Source: Mesostigma viride (taxonomy: Eukaryota; Streptophyta; Mesostigmatophyceae; Mesostigmatales; Mesostigmataceae). From it: DNA of 64,000 bases. The stretch lies in NCBI GenBank assembly GCA_009746045.1, contig RPFO01000299.1:1938807-2002806 (forward strand). Reading direction: 5' to 3'. The position numbers and the translations under genes are program-made. Position 1 is the stretch's first letter, and every line of letters begins with the position of its first letter. The notes beneath the pieces are model-generated. The model was not told the DNA's origin. It saw only the letters and a program-made list of their open reading frames with translations, and searched no databases. Of this stretch, positions 12,201 to 24,000 are shown one piece after another.

Positions 12201-15200
12201 CCCGCTGGCCCTCCTGTCTCGTAGCTTGATGCATGAAATGCTGGCCGCTTGACCCCATCTGCTCTCCCCTTGACCATGTGTTGCTCTCCCCTTGCCTTTG
12301 TAATGCGTGGAATGACCCTTTCTACTGCCAGTGCTGGCCCCCTCACCGCACATGCTTGCCTTTTCAGTTTTCTTACCGCGCATGCTTGCCTCACTTTTTT
12401 TTCTGACCCGCTGACCGCTGGCGTCTTGGTATGACCCCTTTGTTCTGGCAGCCGCTGGACGAGCGCAACGTGGGCCTTGTCATGAAGAAGAAGCGCGCGG
12501 TGCACGAGCGTGTGATCGCCCGCGCGGTGGAGGCCAGCCAACACGAGCGTGAGGCCAACGACGCGGCCGCCCACGAGGAGGGGGCCACAGACAACGGGGC
12601 GGTGAGTGGGGCAGACCGGTGGCATGGCCTGTGGTGATAGTACAACCTAATGATGTCATACTGCGATTGTCCAGAGGAGGGTTGAGCAAGTCGGGTCTGG
12701 TCGCGTTTTCTTGATAGGCTGCATAGTTTATTCAGCGGATGCCACGCTCCTTCCGTTGAATCGGTGCCCTTAAATGGCGTGTCAAGTTGCCCTGCTTCAC
12801 CACTTTTTTTTTTTTTAATGCATGCAGAGTGTGTCTCATCTGCTCCTGGCTCTGCTCACTCTGATTAGGCCAGTATTGTATGTGCATCAACTCGTGAATA
12901 GGCCAGCATTGTATGTGCATCGACTCTTGATGGCTCGTGCCTGCCAGGGCATCACAGTTGGTTTTGCAATATTATGAGCAAGACTCGTGCAAAACCGTGT
13001 GGAGCCCACATTACTATTTGGGGGGGCCGATTGGCTGGGGCAGGGGGGTGGGCATGGTACGGGCTTGTCGGACCCATGAGCGTGAATGAAGCCAACCTTG
13101 GTGTTGCCTCTGGTGTGTGTGTGTGTGTAGGGATTCTGCCGTAGGTTGTGTTTGTTGATGCATGTAATCTGTTGGTTGACAGATGGCCGATGAGCTTAGG
13201 GACATCACCTGCATACTCTAGCTCACTTGGAGACCCTGTGGAAGCCAAGCGCTTCAGAGTGGGGAATTCGCCAAGGTATCTGTGTGGCATGAGCCTGGTC
13301 CACGGATGGTGCTCCTGGAACTGGTGGGCATGACTTGGTGATTATCGGCTTCCCTCAGGTGCTGGAGGATGGTGATGACGCCGGCATTCCCGTCAGCACC
13401 GCTCACGCCATCCTAGCAAAGAAGCGGAAAGCCGGCGGCCTGTCGTCATCTTCTGGCGACGATGATGATGGCAGCGATGATGGTGGCGGTGATGACGATG
13501 AGGGCGAAGACCTGGCGATGGAAACCCGGAAGAAGATCCGCAAGCGCAAGGGGAAGCATCTGGGCGCCAGCAATGGTGCGTGCGTGAGTGGGCAGACCGC
13601 GGATGGTGAGTGCGCATGGCGGTGGGGGGACGAGACGCACGGGGGAGGAGTCCTGTACTTGGGATGACATGCTTTTTCGTGGGGCGTGCATGCCCCATGG
13701 GGTGGCAGAGGGGGCGTAGGGAATTGAATGTCCCAAGTTGCAGGCTGGGGCTTGCCGGAGCTTTTTGCCATGTCTGGCCATGCGCTTGCTTGTGGTGTGA
13801 CTCATGGGTGATGGTCAATGCGCGCTGGGTTTTGAGCACTTCACATACCCGAGCGCACACAAGCATGACAGTGTTTGTGACGGTCTCTGGCGACTCCATG
13901 CCATCCCATGGGTGTCAAAGGCAGTGTGGAATGGGCGCATAGGGGCTCACAGCTGCCCTTACCATGTACGCTCCTTGCTGCTTTTCGTAGGACCCTTTCC
14001 GGCAGCCTGGTATGTGCGAGTTGACTGCCTTGTCCTGGAGACAGGTCGCTCACGGGGCGCCCACGTTCCGCTTTCATCATGTTCTGTAGGGACGCCCAAG
14101 TTGTACCCCTTTCCTCGAGTTCTATAGGAGCTGCTTGTTGGTCCCCTTCACTGCCTGGCCCCTTGCAAGGCGCTGCAAAGGTACCTCTGGCTCAAATCTT
14201 CATTGCGGGTCAGCATGGCCCGCTGGACCAGCATAAGCATGGCTGGCCATGTCAGCGCCCATTTCGCTGCCACCACCCAGCAAGGAAGCTCCTCACCAGC
14301 CATGTGCCAGTAGTTCACACCAGCATTGTTGTGGTAGCTGCATCATGGCATAGTAGTATGCCTTCATCAGTCGTACGGCATGTATTTCATGCCAGCCATG
14401 TTCTGCTGGCTCTCAAGCGTGTGCGCGTTGCGACCGCCCCCTCGCAACCTTTAAGGGCGATGCCTATGACACCTCTGCTACTGGTTGCGTGAGGGCGCAA
14501 AGATTGTGCCGATTCCACTTGTGCGTGACATATATATAGGATATAAATATTTATTTACCTGTTAAACGAATACTACTATGTATCCTCTTTCTACAGGCGA
14601 GCGCCCGTCCAAGAAGGCGGTCACCTCATACAAGGACGAGGAGTTCTTCATCCCGTCCGCGCCAGGCAACACGGTGAGGTGGCGCCCTCCGTTGCTTGGC
14701 CTGTGTGTTTTGGGCCTGTCTGGCTGGTCTGTTTGCTTGCCTGGGTGCTCTGCTGCTGCTGCGGGGGTATACACTCACCTGCTGTCCAGGCAGTGCGCCG
14801 CTGCCCTGGGTAAGAATGTCGTGATCGTGGGTAAAAGAGTCGCAGTAGACATTGCAGAGAAATCCAGGACTCGTGCCCTTTCCACGAAACCTCGGAACTT
14901 GCTCCTGCTTGTCTTTTCAGCGGCATCTTGCATGTCCTCTGTGCTACTGGGGTGTTGAGGCTGATTTTGTGCGGCCGCTATGCCATTCGGGCCCCTCTCT
15001 AGCAGATGGCTGGCTTGCCAGTACCCAAGTGCGTCAAGTGCGCCAAGTGTGTCAAGATCATAGGCGAAAATGAACAGAAGTGTCATCCAGCGTATCGAAT
15101 GCACCGATATCTGTGGGGCACTAATCAACCGGCGCCCATTGGGCATGGTCGTAGGTACAATAGCCACTGCATCAGGTGCCTGGTCTGATGGCATTTTGTC

Positions 15201-18200
15201 GCGAAGGTTCTTCACCATACAGCGCAAACTCCCCATGCCTGTCTTCCCTACATCAGTAGGGTTTACATGTTTTCGAATTCCAACGTGGTGGATCATCATC
15301 CCTGGCCCATTTTCCTCGCCCCCCTCCTGCAGCACGTGAGCCAGGGCTACGCGGTGGGTGGCCAGTTTGGAGGCGTCGGCTCCAACACGCTGGAGGCCAA
15401 CCAGTAAGTGGCCCAACCCATCCTCGCTGTATGCCTGTGTTATCGGGCGTCCGCTATTACCTGCTACAAAGCCATGCTTGGGGTTGTAAAAAACAACAAC
15501 ATGGAAACCCTAGTTGGCAGGAGGGATGGGACGTGTGTTTTAGTTCTATGAATGTGCAGGGTGCTTCCCCTGCTCCATCATGAGCACAAAGCAGGGGAAG
15601 GCATGTGGCTGCATCATGAGCGCAAAGCAGGGGAAGGCATGTTGCTGCATCATGAGCACAAAGCAGGGGAAGGCATGTTGCTGCATCATGAGCACAAAGC
15701 AGGGGAAGGCATGTTGCTGCATCATGAGCACAAAGCAGGGGAAGGCATATTGCTGCATCATGAGCACAAAGCAGGGGAAGGCATGTTACTGCATCATGAG
15801 CACAAAGCAGGGGAAGGCATGTGGCTGCATCACGAGCACAAAGCAGGGGAAGGCATGTTGCTGCATCATGAGCACAAAGCAGGGGAAGGCATGTTGCTGC
15901 ATCATGAACACAAATCAGGGGAAGGCATGTTGCTGCATCATGAGCACAAAGCAGGGGAAGGCATGTTGCTGCATCATGAGCACAAAGCAGGGGAAGGTGT
16001 GTTGCTGCATCATGAACACAAAGCAGGGGAAGACATGTTGCTGCATCATGAGCACAAATCAGGGGAAGGCATGTTGCTGCATCATGAGCACAAAGCAGGG
16101 GAAGGCATGTTGCTGCATCATGAGCACAAAGCAGGGGAAGGCATGTTGCTGCATCATGAGCGCAAAGCAGGGGAAGGCATGTTGCTGCATCATGAGCACA
16201 CAGCAGGGGAAGGCATGTGGCTGCATCATGAGCACAAAGCAGGGGAAGGCATGTTGCTGCATCATGAGCACAAAGCAGGGGAAGGCATGTTGCTGCATCA
16301 TGAGCACAAAGCAGGGGAAGGCATGTGGCTGCATCATGAGCACAAAGCAGGGGAAGGCATGTTGCTGCATCATGAGCACAAAGCAGGGGAAGGCATGTTG
16401 CTGCATCATGAGCACACAGCAGGGGAAGACATGTCGCTGCATCATGAACACAAAGCAGGGGAAGACATGTTGCTGCATCATGAGCACAAAGCAGGGGAAG
16501 GCATGTTGCTGCATCATGAGCACAAATCAGGGGAAGGCATGTTGCTGCATCATGAGCGCAAAGCAGGGGAAGGTGTGTTGCTGCATCATGAGCACAAAGC
16601 AGGGGAAGGTGTGTTGCTGCATCATGAGCACAAAGCAGGGAAAGGCATGCTGCTGCATCATGATGGCTGACCCTCCCCGTGCCGCGAGGTATGCACCCCG
16701 CCATCCTCATCAACCCTGCCACCCCCCTGCAGGATGGAATCCGCCGTGCTGGACCTGGTCCCAGAGGACGTGGGTGACGGCCAGCAGCAGCGCAGCCGGT
16801 ACCACTGGGACGCGGTGAGCCATGCAACGCCGTGTGGCGATGTTGCACTACTCCTGCCACATGGCATCCACACCGTGCATCCCATGGGCCCAATGCCCCC
16901 CCCCCCCCCCTGCCAGCCTCACACACCTTGCATCGGCTCGTGACGGATGATGCAAGCATATGAGTGTATGAGTATGCGTGTAGAGTGTGTGAGTGTAAGG
17001 GTATTAGTGTAGATCTGTGCCGGGCTAGAGCGGGCCTCTAGAGTACAGCGCTTTATCACGTAGCTCTCCTGTTGCCGGGTGTCGATCAGAGCAAGGCTGC
17101 TGTCTGCCCCGCATAGAGTTGTCTTTTGGTAAGCGGCTAGTACAGCCACCTTAACCGAAATCCTGCGTGTGATGGCCTCCCTCACCTGTTGGAGATGGAC
17201 GTTCCTCGACATGCCCGAGGCCGTCGGTTCGTGTAGTTATGAAACTACTGGTCTTTTTCAAGTGTGGGTTGAATCAATCGCGTTTGTGCTAATCTGTGAG
17301 GAACGTAGGCTATTCTTGGTTGTGGTGGGGCAGTCCCAATACTTCCCCGTCTGCTTTGTTGTGTGTATCCGCGAGCATCTCCAAGGTTGCTACTGCAGCC
17401 TGCAGCTACCGTCTGATCTATCCCTTTGGCTCCTGCCCCTGTCTAGCTTCTTGTTTTTGGCATCTCAGTTACAGACAACAATGGTTGCCATTACCATGGG
17501 CGTCGTTGGCCTCCGTTGCCGCCTCGTTTGTTTCCACGCCTCATATCCCTCACGCTGTTGTCGCTGTCTGTGCCCCACGCAGCGGGTACTTGTAGCGTCC
17601 CGCGTCTGCCCAACACCCCTGCCTACACTCAAGTTGCATCCTAATGCCATGGTGGTTGAAAACAAGCAACGATTGATTGTTCACAAAAGGACCGCAGTCA
17701 ATCGCTAACCCGGGGTTTCATTCTGGCTCGCCATTGCTATTGGTCGGCACAACCCGCGATGAGTGTTATTGTAGTGTCTCGCTTCTTGGCGCCACATAAG
17801 AAGCGCTGCGTCGTTAACCCTAAACCCTTGGTTCAAGTCGTCTTGTGCGAATATTTTGGAGCCTGTCATGGGCTCGTAATTACAATCAGTTGTAGCTCGT
17901 TTATAATCAAGCTAAATCAATTATAAATGTAGCTCGTAATAATAATCAATAGTAGCTCGTTTTCATCCACTACGGCATACCTCACTCCTATGCCGTCATG
18001 CCTGGCGCCTGAATACGACACGGCTGCGTGTGGGAACTTGTTCTGGGTGAGCAATGCCCCTTGCCACGTCTTCCGTTGACGTCCGGCCGACGCCCTGCTG
18101 TGCTGCGCAGCGGGTTCGGTGAATCTGACCCTCCCTCGCTGCCCCTGTGTGTGTGTGGTTGGTCACGTGGCCGTTCCAGAGGCATCGCAAGTATGTGAAG

Positions 18201-19772
18201 CTCCAGCCGGGGGCGGAGCTGTCCAAGGTGTCAGGCAAGGTACGCCATCGCGCGACAGCCACTGGGCAGGACCCTTGGGTAGCATTTGAGGCCTGCCACC
18301 TTACTTGTTGAGGGCTTGGCCTGTATCTGTACCGGCATGCCTAGGGTAGCCATGTGCTCCGCTGGTGGTCGCCGTGTCACACTTAAGCTCGCGTGCTTGC
18401 ACGCTAAGCTTGCACACTATGGGCACACGGGGACGGCTTAAGTGTGTTATCCTTGGTCAACGCTGATGGCTGCCTGGGACAGGTCCTAGTTGCTTGGTGG
18501 AAAGCGTGTTCGTTTGTTCTACTCAACCAGAGGTTGTGATCTCAACGGCCTTGTCTGTTAAGTGCCCACAACTATCCCGGTGGCCTTGTCTGTTAAGTGC
18601 CCACAACTATCCCGGTGGGCGTGGTCATGGGAGCGCCCACTTGCTATGTTTTCATCTTCCCGTATGTTTTGATTTACTTGCTCTTGCAGGTGAAGAATGC
18701 CAGCGGCAAGCGCGTTGGGGTCAGCAAGACGGGGCTGTACGAGAAGTGGCAGAAGGCCACCAAGCGGAGTATCGCGACCGAGGGCACAGTGGACGATGAC
18801 GGCGGCGGGTCAAGGCCACTCAAGGGTGAGGGAGCCGCCCCTGCCTATCTTGCCTGCGTTTTTGTCCCATCGATATCCCATTCTATTAATCGTATGTGAC
18901 TATCAATTTCTCGTTTATAGATGAATGACCTAGGAATCCAACGTGACTCCCAGGGTACCTTTGCACTTCTACGCAGATCTCTGAAAAATTGCGGGCCATG
19001 CAGCATGGCATGCTTAGTTGGCACATGCAGCCTACTGGTGCCACGCTGGAATAACTGCACTGGCACTTTTGTGGCATTCGTCTTTGCTTGGATTGCTAGC
19101 AGCTGGTCACCAGGCATGCTATTTGCCTTCTGTGTGCGTGTACACCGCTAAATCATGTGCATTTTCATAGCATACCAATCAACATGACATGTGTTCAGGT
19201 CTCATTGATGTTCATAATGTGGGAAGAATACATCGTTTATAACTTGTTTGCGGGACACCGCATTGCGATGCTCTGGCATCTGTGTCCATTCCCGCACAAG
19301 CAGATTTCCGTGGCGGGCGCTTCCGGGCGCAGGATGGTGCCGGCCGGGCCGGGGATGATGTGGGCAACGAGCCTGCAGAGGATGGAGAGGGACGGGGGGG
19401 GCGGGGGGGCGCGGTGGGCATACTGCGGGCAGGGGTGGCAGCAGAGGTGGTGGCAGGGGTGGCGGCGGTGGCCGGGGCGCCCCGCCTGGCCTTGGTCTTC
19501 GTGGTGTCGAGCAGATTGCAAAGGAGCGCATCCAAAAGAAGAAGAGGCTGGAGCGGCAGCAGGGACGCGGCAAGCGGGGGCGAGGCGGAGGGAAGTCGGA
19601 GCCGGGCGGCGGTGGGGGCTGGCAGAAGGGTCACAGTACTCATGGCGGGGGCATGCTGGGTGAGGCAAGGCGAGGTGGAGGGGGTTCACGCGGCCGGGGT
19701 GGCGCTCGTGGGGGTGGGGGTGGACGAAAGGGAATGGGTGTTTCCAAGAAAGGTGGCAGAGGGCGCCGGTAG
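272..19772 (+). CDS. DBP10: DEAD-box ATP-dependent RNA helicase, Dbp10/DDX54 family (5' partial)
   Basis: Nucleolar helicase family needed for 60S ribosome assembly. I place exons at 272-378, 731-805, 1260-1379, 2502-2576, 3490-3621, 4360-4431, 5066-5209, 5675-5747, 7290-7387, 8296-8421, 9328-9402, 9927-10040, 10576-10631, 11949-12000, 12452-12601, 13359-13575, 14597-14673, 15333-15403, 16733-16814, 18180-18239, 18690-18825 and about 19304-19772; phases agree throughout except in the last exon. Visible helicase motifs in order are PTRELA, TPGR, VFDEADR (split between the third and fourth exons), [22 protein letters not shown] and [10 protein letters not shown]. The C-terminal part is diagnostic of Dbp10/DDX54: RPKETVLE-type segment, an acidic linker, the DEEFFIP and LYEKWQK blocks, and a basic RGG-rich tail ending KKGGRGRR. 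About 860 residues are in the window; the N-terminus with motif I is missing. The final exon changes frame inside a G-run at 19394-19409, probably a missing base. The family call is firm; individual exon edges are inferred. Confidence 0.93.
2595..3095. repeat. 49-bp minisatellite in helicase intron, about 10 copies
   Basis: Unit begins GAGCCGGACACGGATGCTGG and repeats every 49-50 bp with few substitutions. It starts less than 20 bp after the splice donor at 2577 and decays into degenerate GTAGGGCATACTGGTTTG repeats up to about 3235. It produces long spurious minus-strand ORFs ([10 protein letters not shown] repeats). Confidence 0.95.
3622..3880. repeat. G-rich purine tract and 40-bp repeats in helicase intron
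   Basis: Almost pure GGGGGA/GGGGGGA runs directly after the donor, then three units containing GGGCCATCAAGGAGGGAGGG. The strand asymmetry and G-runs suggest G-quadruplex or triplex potential. Copy number may be unreliable in assembly. Confidence 0.9.
4788..4935. repeat. 45-bp pyrimidine-rich minisatellite, about 3 copies
   Basis: Units contain CTCTTGTCTAGCCTTGCTCT followed by TTTCTCTCTCGTG. Lies in the helicase intron before the exon at 5066. Confidence 0.85.
5222..5442. repeat. (GGGGT)n-like G-rich tract
   Basis: Starts within 15 bp of the donor at 5210 and runs for about 220 bp as GGGGTGGGGGTGGGG. Strong G-quadruplex potential. The long GVGWGWG and PPPPHPHP reading frames here are by-products of low complexity. 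Confidence 0.9.
6247..7095. repeat. 49-bp minisatellite with TATATAAG in each unit, about 17 copies
   Basis: Unit begins GACCACCCCGTGAACGGCAT, continues with TATATGGACTAGATG and ends in GTATATAAG. It lies in the 1.5-kb helicase intron between exons 5675-5747 and 7290-7387. Period is 49 bp, with variants mainly at ATTATATA/ATTGTGTA. Confidence 0.95.
10660..11430. repeat. 27-bp minisatellite interrupted by the hAT element
   Basis: Units contain CCCCCTATTCCATGTGCCGG. About 2.5 copies lie left of the inserted element (10660-10728) and about 7 to its right (11232-11430), showing that the array is older than the insertion. Confidence 0.85.
10721..11239. mobile_element. Non-autonomous hAT element (MITE) with 8-bp target duplication
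   Basis: The element spans 10729-11231 (503 bp). Its left end reads CAGGGTTCGGGACGGTACCC and its right end is the reverse complement of TAGGGTTCGGGACGGTACCC. A CAGGG/TAGGG end pair is characteristic of hAT transposons such as Ac. The flanks are ATGTGCCA at 10721-10728 and again at 11232-11239, the 8-bp duplication expected for hAT. The interior has many subterminal GGTACCGG-type palindromes and no transposase. It sits inside a 27-bp minisatellite in a DDX54 intron, so part of the flanking identity could be pre-existing. Confidence 0.75.
15560..16665. repeat. 36-bp minisatellite, about 30 copies
   Basis: Unit contains GCAGGGGAAGGCATGTTGCT and CATCATGAGCACAAA. It occupies most of the helicase intron 15404-16732. 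Because 36 is a multiple of three, it keeps several frames open on both strands, giving spurious ORFs of 370-500 codons. Confidence 0.95.
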
Positions 19773-19833
19773 GCAGATATTAGCAACAAAACTGTGTACA
19801 CCAAATGAATGCATCAGGCGATGCCCTTAGTTG

Positions 19834-19849
19834 TGTAATTTTTAATAAA
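19834..19849 (+). terminator. Polyadenylation signals of the helicase gene
   Basis: TGTAA at 19834-19838 and AATAAA at 19844-19849 lie 60-75 nt after the TAG stop at 19770-19772. TGTAA is the usual signal in chlorophyte algae. Confidence 0.6.
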
Positions 19850-19916
19850 ATCTCTATGTCATTTCCAAAGTCCTGTTGGTCCCATGAGAAACATAATTGA
19901 TTAAAGCTATGCGGCC

Positions 19917-20030
19917 ACCCCACTCAGATATGGTCAGATATGCAGGAAAAGCAGCGTTGGGCGGACGTTGTCAAAGACTTTGACCCCCCAACTGTGGGTC
20001 CTAGGAAATATATAAGAGCATGGTAAGCAT
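19917..20030 (+). repeat. 115-bp dispersed repeat, copy 1
   Basis: Shares long blocks such as GCAGCGTTGGGCGGAC and GGTCCTAGGAAA with 61526-61640, at roughly 90 percent identity by eye. Both copies lie downstream of a gene end in the same orientation as that gene. No terminal repeats are seen. Confidence 0.8.
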
Positions 20031-21051
20031 AGTCTGCGTGCACGATTAGCTTGATACTGAGGCGCCTCACTCGCGGGGCCCATATTTTAGACTAGCTGTG
20101 GACATACATGCACACATTAATGTCTGAAGTGGGGAGACGCGTCCACGAAATTAATCAATTAAATTGGGGAATTCAGTGCTCCATGCATGGTCCCCTGGGC
20201 AACGGGGACACGAGACTAATTAGTTAGTTAATGCGGCCATGCACGGTCACATGCTCATTTATTAACTAATACGGTCAGTCGAGAATCGATCGACATATTC
20301 GATCCAACGTACGTTTAATTGGGGTACCATGAATCCATGCATGTGCACAGGATGGACAATTGTGCCATATCATGCAATCATCAATCCATCCATCCGTGCT
20401 AGGCGCTGCCATCCATCTGGTGGGTCGATCGAGCAAAGTGCAGCACTATCTATATATTGAGAAGGACGATGGTAGTTATAGTTGAACGACGCAAGCGAAG
20501 TTCGATCAAGTCGATCCGAACCTTCCCCTTAATACTGCCCATTTTGTTTTGGCATTATGGCAGTGGGTGGTACAGGGCACTCAACTTGCTGTCAACGTGC
20601 ATGCAAGCTGCTGGCACCCGGCTTTCAGCGCAACACTTTTAATAACTTAGAAACAATGAAGCGAAATGTAGGGAATGTGGGCAATGTCCCCACACTGAGA
20701 ATTTTTGCAGAAGAACGTTCCTGTTTTGGCAGGGAATGAGCTTGCAGCTGGCATTGGTGCGTACCACTGCGACATCTACTGCCACCCAGAAGCTGGTGAG
20801 AACACCCCTGTGTGGCTCATTTAAAAACACCCCTGCGTGGCTCATCATGTGCTCTAAAGTTCCAACCATCCCATAAGCAGCTGCACCAGTAGGGAGAGCA
20901 GTACTTGGACCAACACCTGGCGCCCTGGCTCTGCTCGCATCTACCCCATGCCCTTATTAGGGCCAGAACACGATGGCATCCTGCAGAAATGTATTTAGTG
21001 AGCCCCAGCTTTGACATCGGATTGTCGACAGGCAAAGCGCCTCGCTGGCAC

Positions 21052-24000
21052 CTAGCTTACGACCAGCTGTGTAGACTGCGGTTCCATGCACTCCATTTGC
21101 GCCACCACCTCCTTCCTCCTGTTTGACCGCGGCTCCAGCGTGAGCGCAACGTGGCAGTCCCGCAGTGGTGCCCGTCGCCGTGCCTCTGCCTCCCTATTGT
21201 CCGCGGCGCACATGGCCTCCAGCTCTGCGGCCCTGGCCTTGGAAGCCTTGCGCATGGCGGGGGCCACATACATCTGTTCTTTGTGGCCCACGTCGGAGCC
21301 GCCCTCCAGTGCATATGGCCCCTCAAAGACCACCTGGCAGGTGCCGAGAAGAAACAGAACGAGAAAAAGCGGCTCTCATATTGGGAAAAGAGGAGATCAG
21401 AAAACCGGCCAAAGCAGGACCCCAATCATCAAAGAGACAACCAGCACAGGCCAGAGATCTGGAAGAATTCGGGCTATGGTAGCTTGAGCCTGCTGCTATC
21501 TTATCCGCGTTTGCCGAGTCGTTCAGGTTGATGGAAAAGAATGGAGGTGGATATGTGTAGCCGTGGACATAAAAAATTATGGCTGGCTAACGTTCATCGA
21601 GACCTAGGCGGTTTAGCTGGAAACAACCTCGCGTGATCAGGGCAGGTGTTCCTCAAGCAACCACCATGACATGGTGCCATGAGTGGCAACTATACGAGTC
21701 CATACCTGGCTGCGTGTGCAACACCACCATTTTTCGAGAATTGAGCATCACTCTCAGCACGCCAGCCAAGCAATGGCAGGGTTGCAACCATCTTGTGCCC
21801 AAGCTTGCACACACTCTACAAATTTGCAAGCCCCTGGCAAGCACTGTGTGAAACATGGGCAGCCATCATGCACATCGGGTCTATCTCTGGCGGAAGGAAG
21901 CAGGGCACCCTAGGCTCTGCATCCATGGCCAGCGATGACTGCGATACTTGTCCCGGAGCAGGAGCAGATTGTACTTGGTAATAGCCGATCATTACATTAC
22001 TGTAGTTACCGATGGCAGCAGCAAGTGGTCTAATCTTGTCCACTGCTCGCCATTCGTTACTTGCCCAGATATACGCAGCTCCGACTACCCATACACAGAT
22101 ACCAGGTCTTCTCCAGATGAAAGCTTTCTTACGAGAGCTCTAAAACATTACCTTCTCCACCAGAAAGTCCACCAGCTCGGGACCCCACGTCAGTGACGCC
22201 ACCTGGCCCATCTCGACCGACGACTCGTTCTGTGCAGGAGGTAACGGGCAGCCAGCAAACTCATGGCCACAGGAGTCGGGGCTACAAGCGATGCGCGTCA
22301 CCAAGCACAAAAACAGGGTATGGCATGGCTGAGGTCCGCACCATTATCTCCCCCCCACCCCCACCCCACCGGGCAACGGAACGAGACCATGAAAAGGGGA
22401 ACGGGAAAACAGAGCCTTGGAGAATGATGGATGGCGGATGGCAAAACCATGATCTTCCACTCATGCTCATCGTATGGATCTGAAGAGTGGGGTGAAACGC
22501 AGGCCACGCTGTCTACGAAGGTTTGACCCATGCAGACACCATTCTCTGCCAGAGCCAAAAACATCTATAGTACAACGAGCCCATGCAACCAAACCATACT
22601 GAGGGCATATTAAAGAGTGCAAACGTCGTTGCCACACGAAGTGATGCACTTGTGTGGTCTCCCGCCCAGGGATGCCCAGGTGAAAGCAACAGCGCGTGCC
22701 AAGTCCAAGTACCTGCAAGGCCCCGAAATGACTGGCAGCGAAATGCTTTAACAAACGGCTCTCCCTAATGTTCCCCCACATCTCTCTCCATCTCTACCCT
22801 GGCGGTGCTGCAGTGGCAGCGGCAGCATGACCAACCAATGCTGGCTTCCGCCATCGGTAAGCCATAAAGCCGCAACCAAAGTATAAAGTGGACTGACTCC
22901 TGTCACCTACCCGGCTGCGCAGTTCACGGCGAAAGAGCTCCGCGACTGACTCTCGTCCCAGAGGGAGGAAGGGCACGTATCTGCCAGGGGAGTGGGTGGG
23001 CAAGCCCAGGGCAGCAAGCAAGGGTGTACGGGAGCATGTACCACCCAGCAGGAGCACGCGCATCTGAGGGGTGTGACGGCAACTAGAGGAAGCCACTTCA
23101 ACAAGGCAACGCCGGCAGGCCTGACGGCAGCGGATGACCAGCTGTAAGGCGGTTTGGTGCCGCACATGGCTCTGAATGTACAGGTCCGCCATGTATCTAC
23201 AAATTGCCACGTACAGGTCAGGCATATTTTTGCAACCCCCCTTCTGCACGTAAAAATGGGGCACGCATTTCGAAAGAGACACGTAGAAGGCAGATACGTG
23301 ATTGAAAGACATTAGTTGCCGCATACAGCTCAGGTCTCTCTGTAAACACCCTAGCAACCACGCACAGGTCGGGCATGCATCCAAGTATAGCATCTGCTTC
23401 CTTCACGGAAACATCATCTTTAACCACGCACACATTGGGCTTATGCTTGAAAACCCATGTAGACAGGTCAAAAGCTATAGCTAGTACGCACAGATCGGGC
23501 ATGAGCACGTGGCGGTCCACCTCCACCCGGTTATTATCGCAGCTGGAGCGCTCGGCCCAGGCCTTGAACAGCTCGTCCTTGATCACCGTTTGGAAGTCCT
23601 CAATGGATGGCTGCAGGCGACGGTAGGCAACAAAGGCAATAAGCAACAGCAGGAGTGGCCGATTAGCAAGCGCAAGTAGTGGCCGGAAAGCAAGCACAAG
23701 GAGTGGCCTGGCCACGTGCGCCCACACAGAGCACATGCGTGTGTGCACATACCCGCGGAGTAAAAGCGCCCCATCGCACTGAGCATGGGTATGCCCACTC
23801 ATGGATGTGTGTATTTGGTATGTACATCTTGTATGGTCTGTACATATCGTATGTAAGTGCACACGGCTCCTACGGCTTCCTCGGTGCAGACACAAAGACG
23901 CTCGCATCGGCTGGTGGCAAATGCCAGCCTAATGGTCCGCAAAGCAGCATGGAACAGTGTCGAATATGGATCAGCTGGTTGTTTCATGCCAACCATGTAA

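Larger units (their letters stand above)
19773..21051. other. Intergenic region between convergent helicase and torsin-like genes
   Basis: Contains the 3' UTR of the helicase gene, a copy of a 115-bp dispersed repeat (19917-20030), and AT-richer sequence with TTAATT-type tracts and CATCCATC repeats. No gene is recognised. Confidence 0.7.

Noticed and set aside
15457-16959. 500-codon minus-strand ORF of [12 protein letters not shown] repeats and plus-strand ORFs over the same span
   Set aside because: All derive from the 36-bp minisatellite inside a helicase intron. Period divisible by three explains the open frames on both strands.
17813-17827. TAACCCTAAACCCT, telomere-like
   Set aside because: Only two units, inside a helicase intron. 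Too short to call an interstitial telomere repeat.
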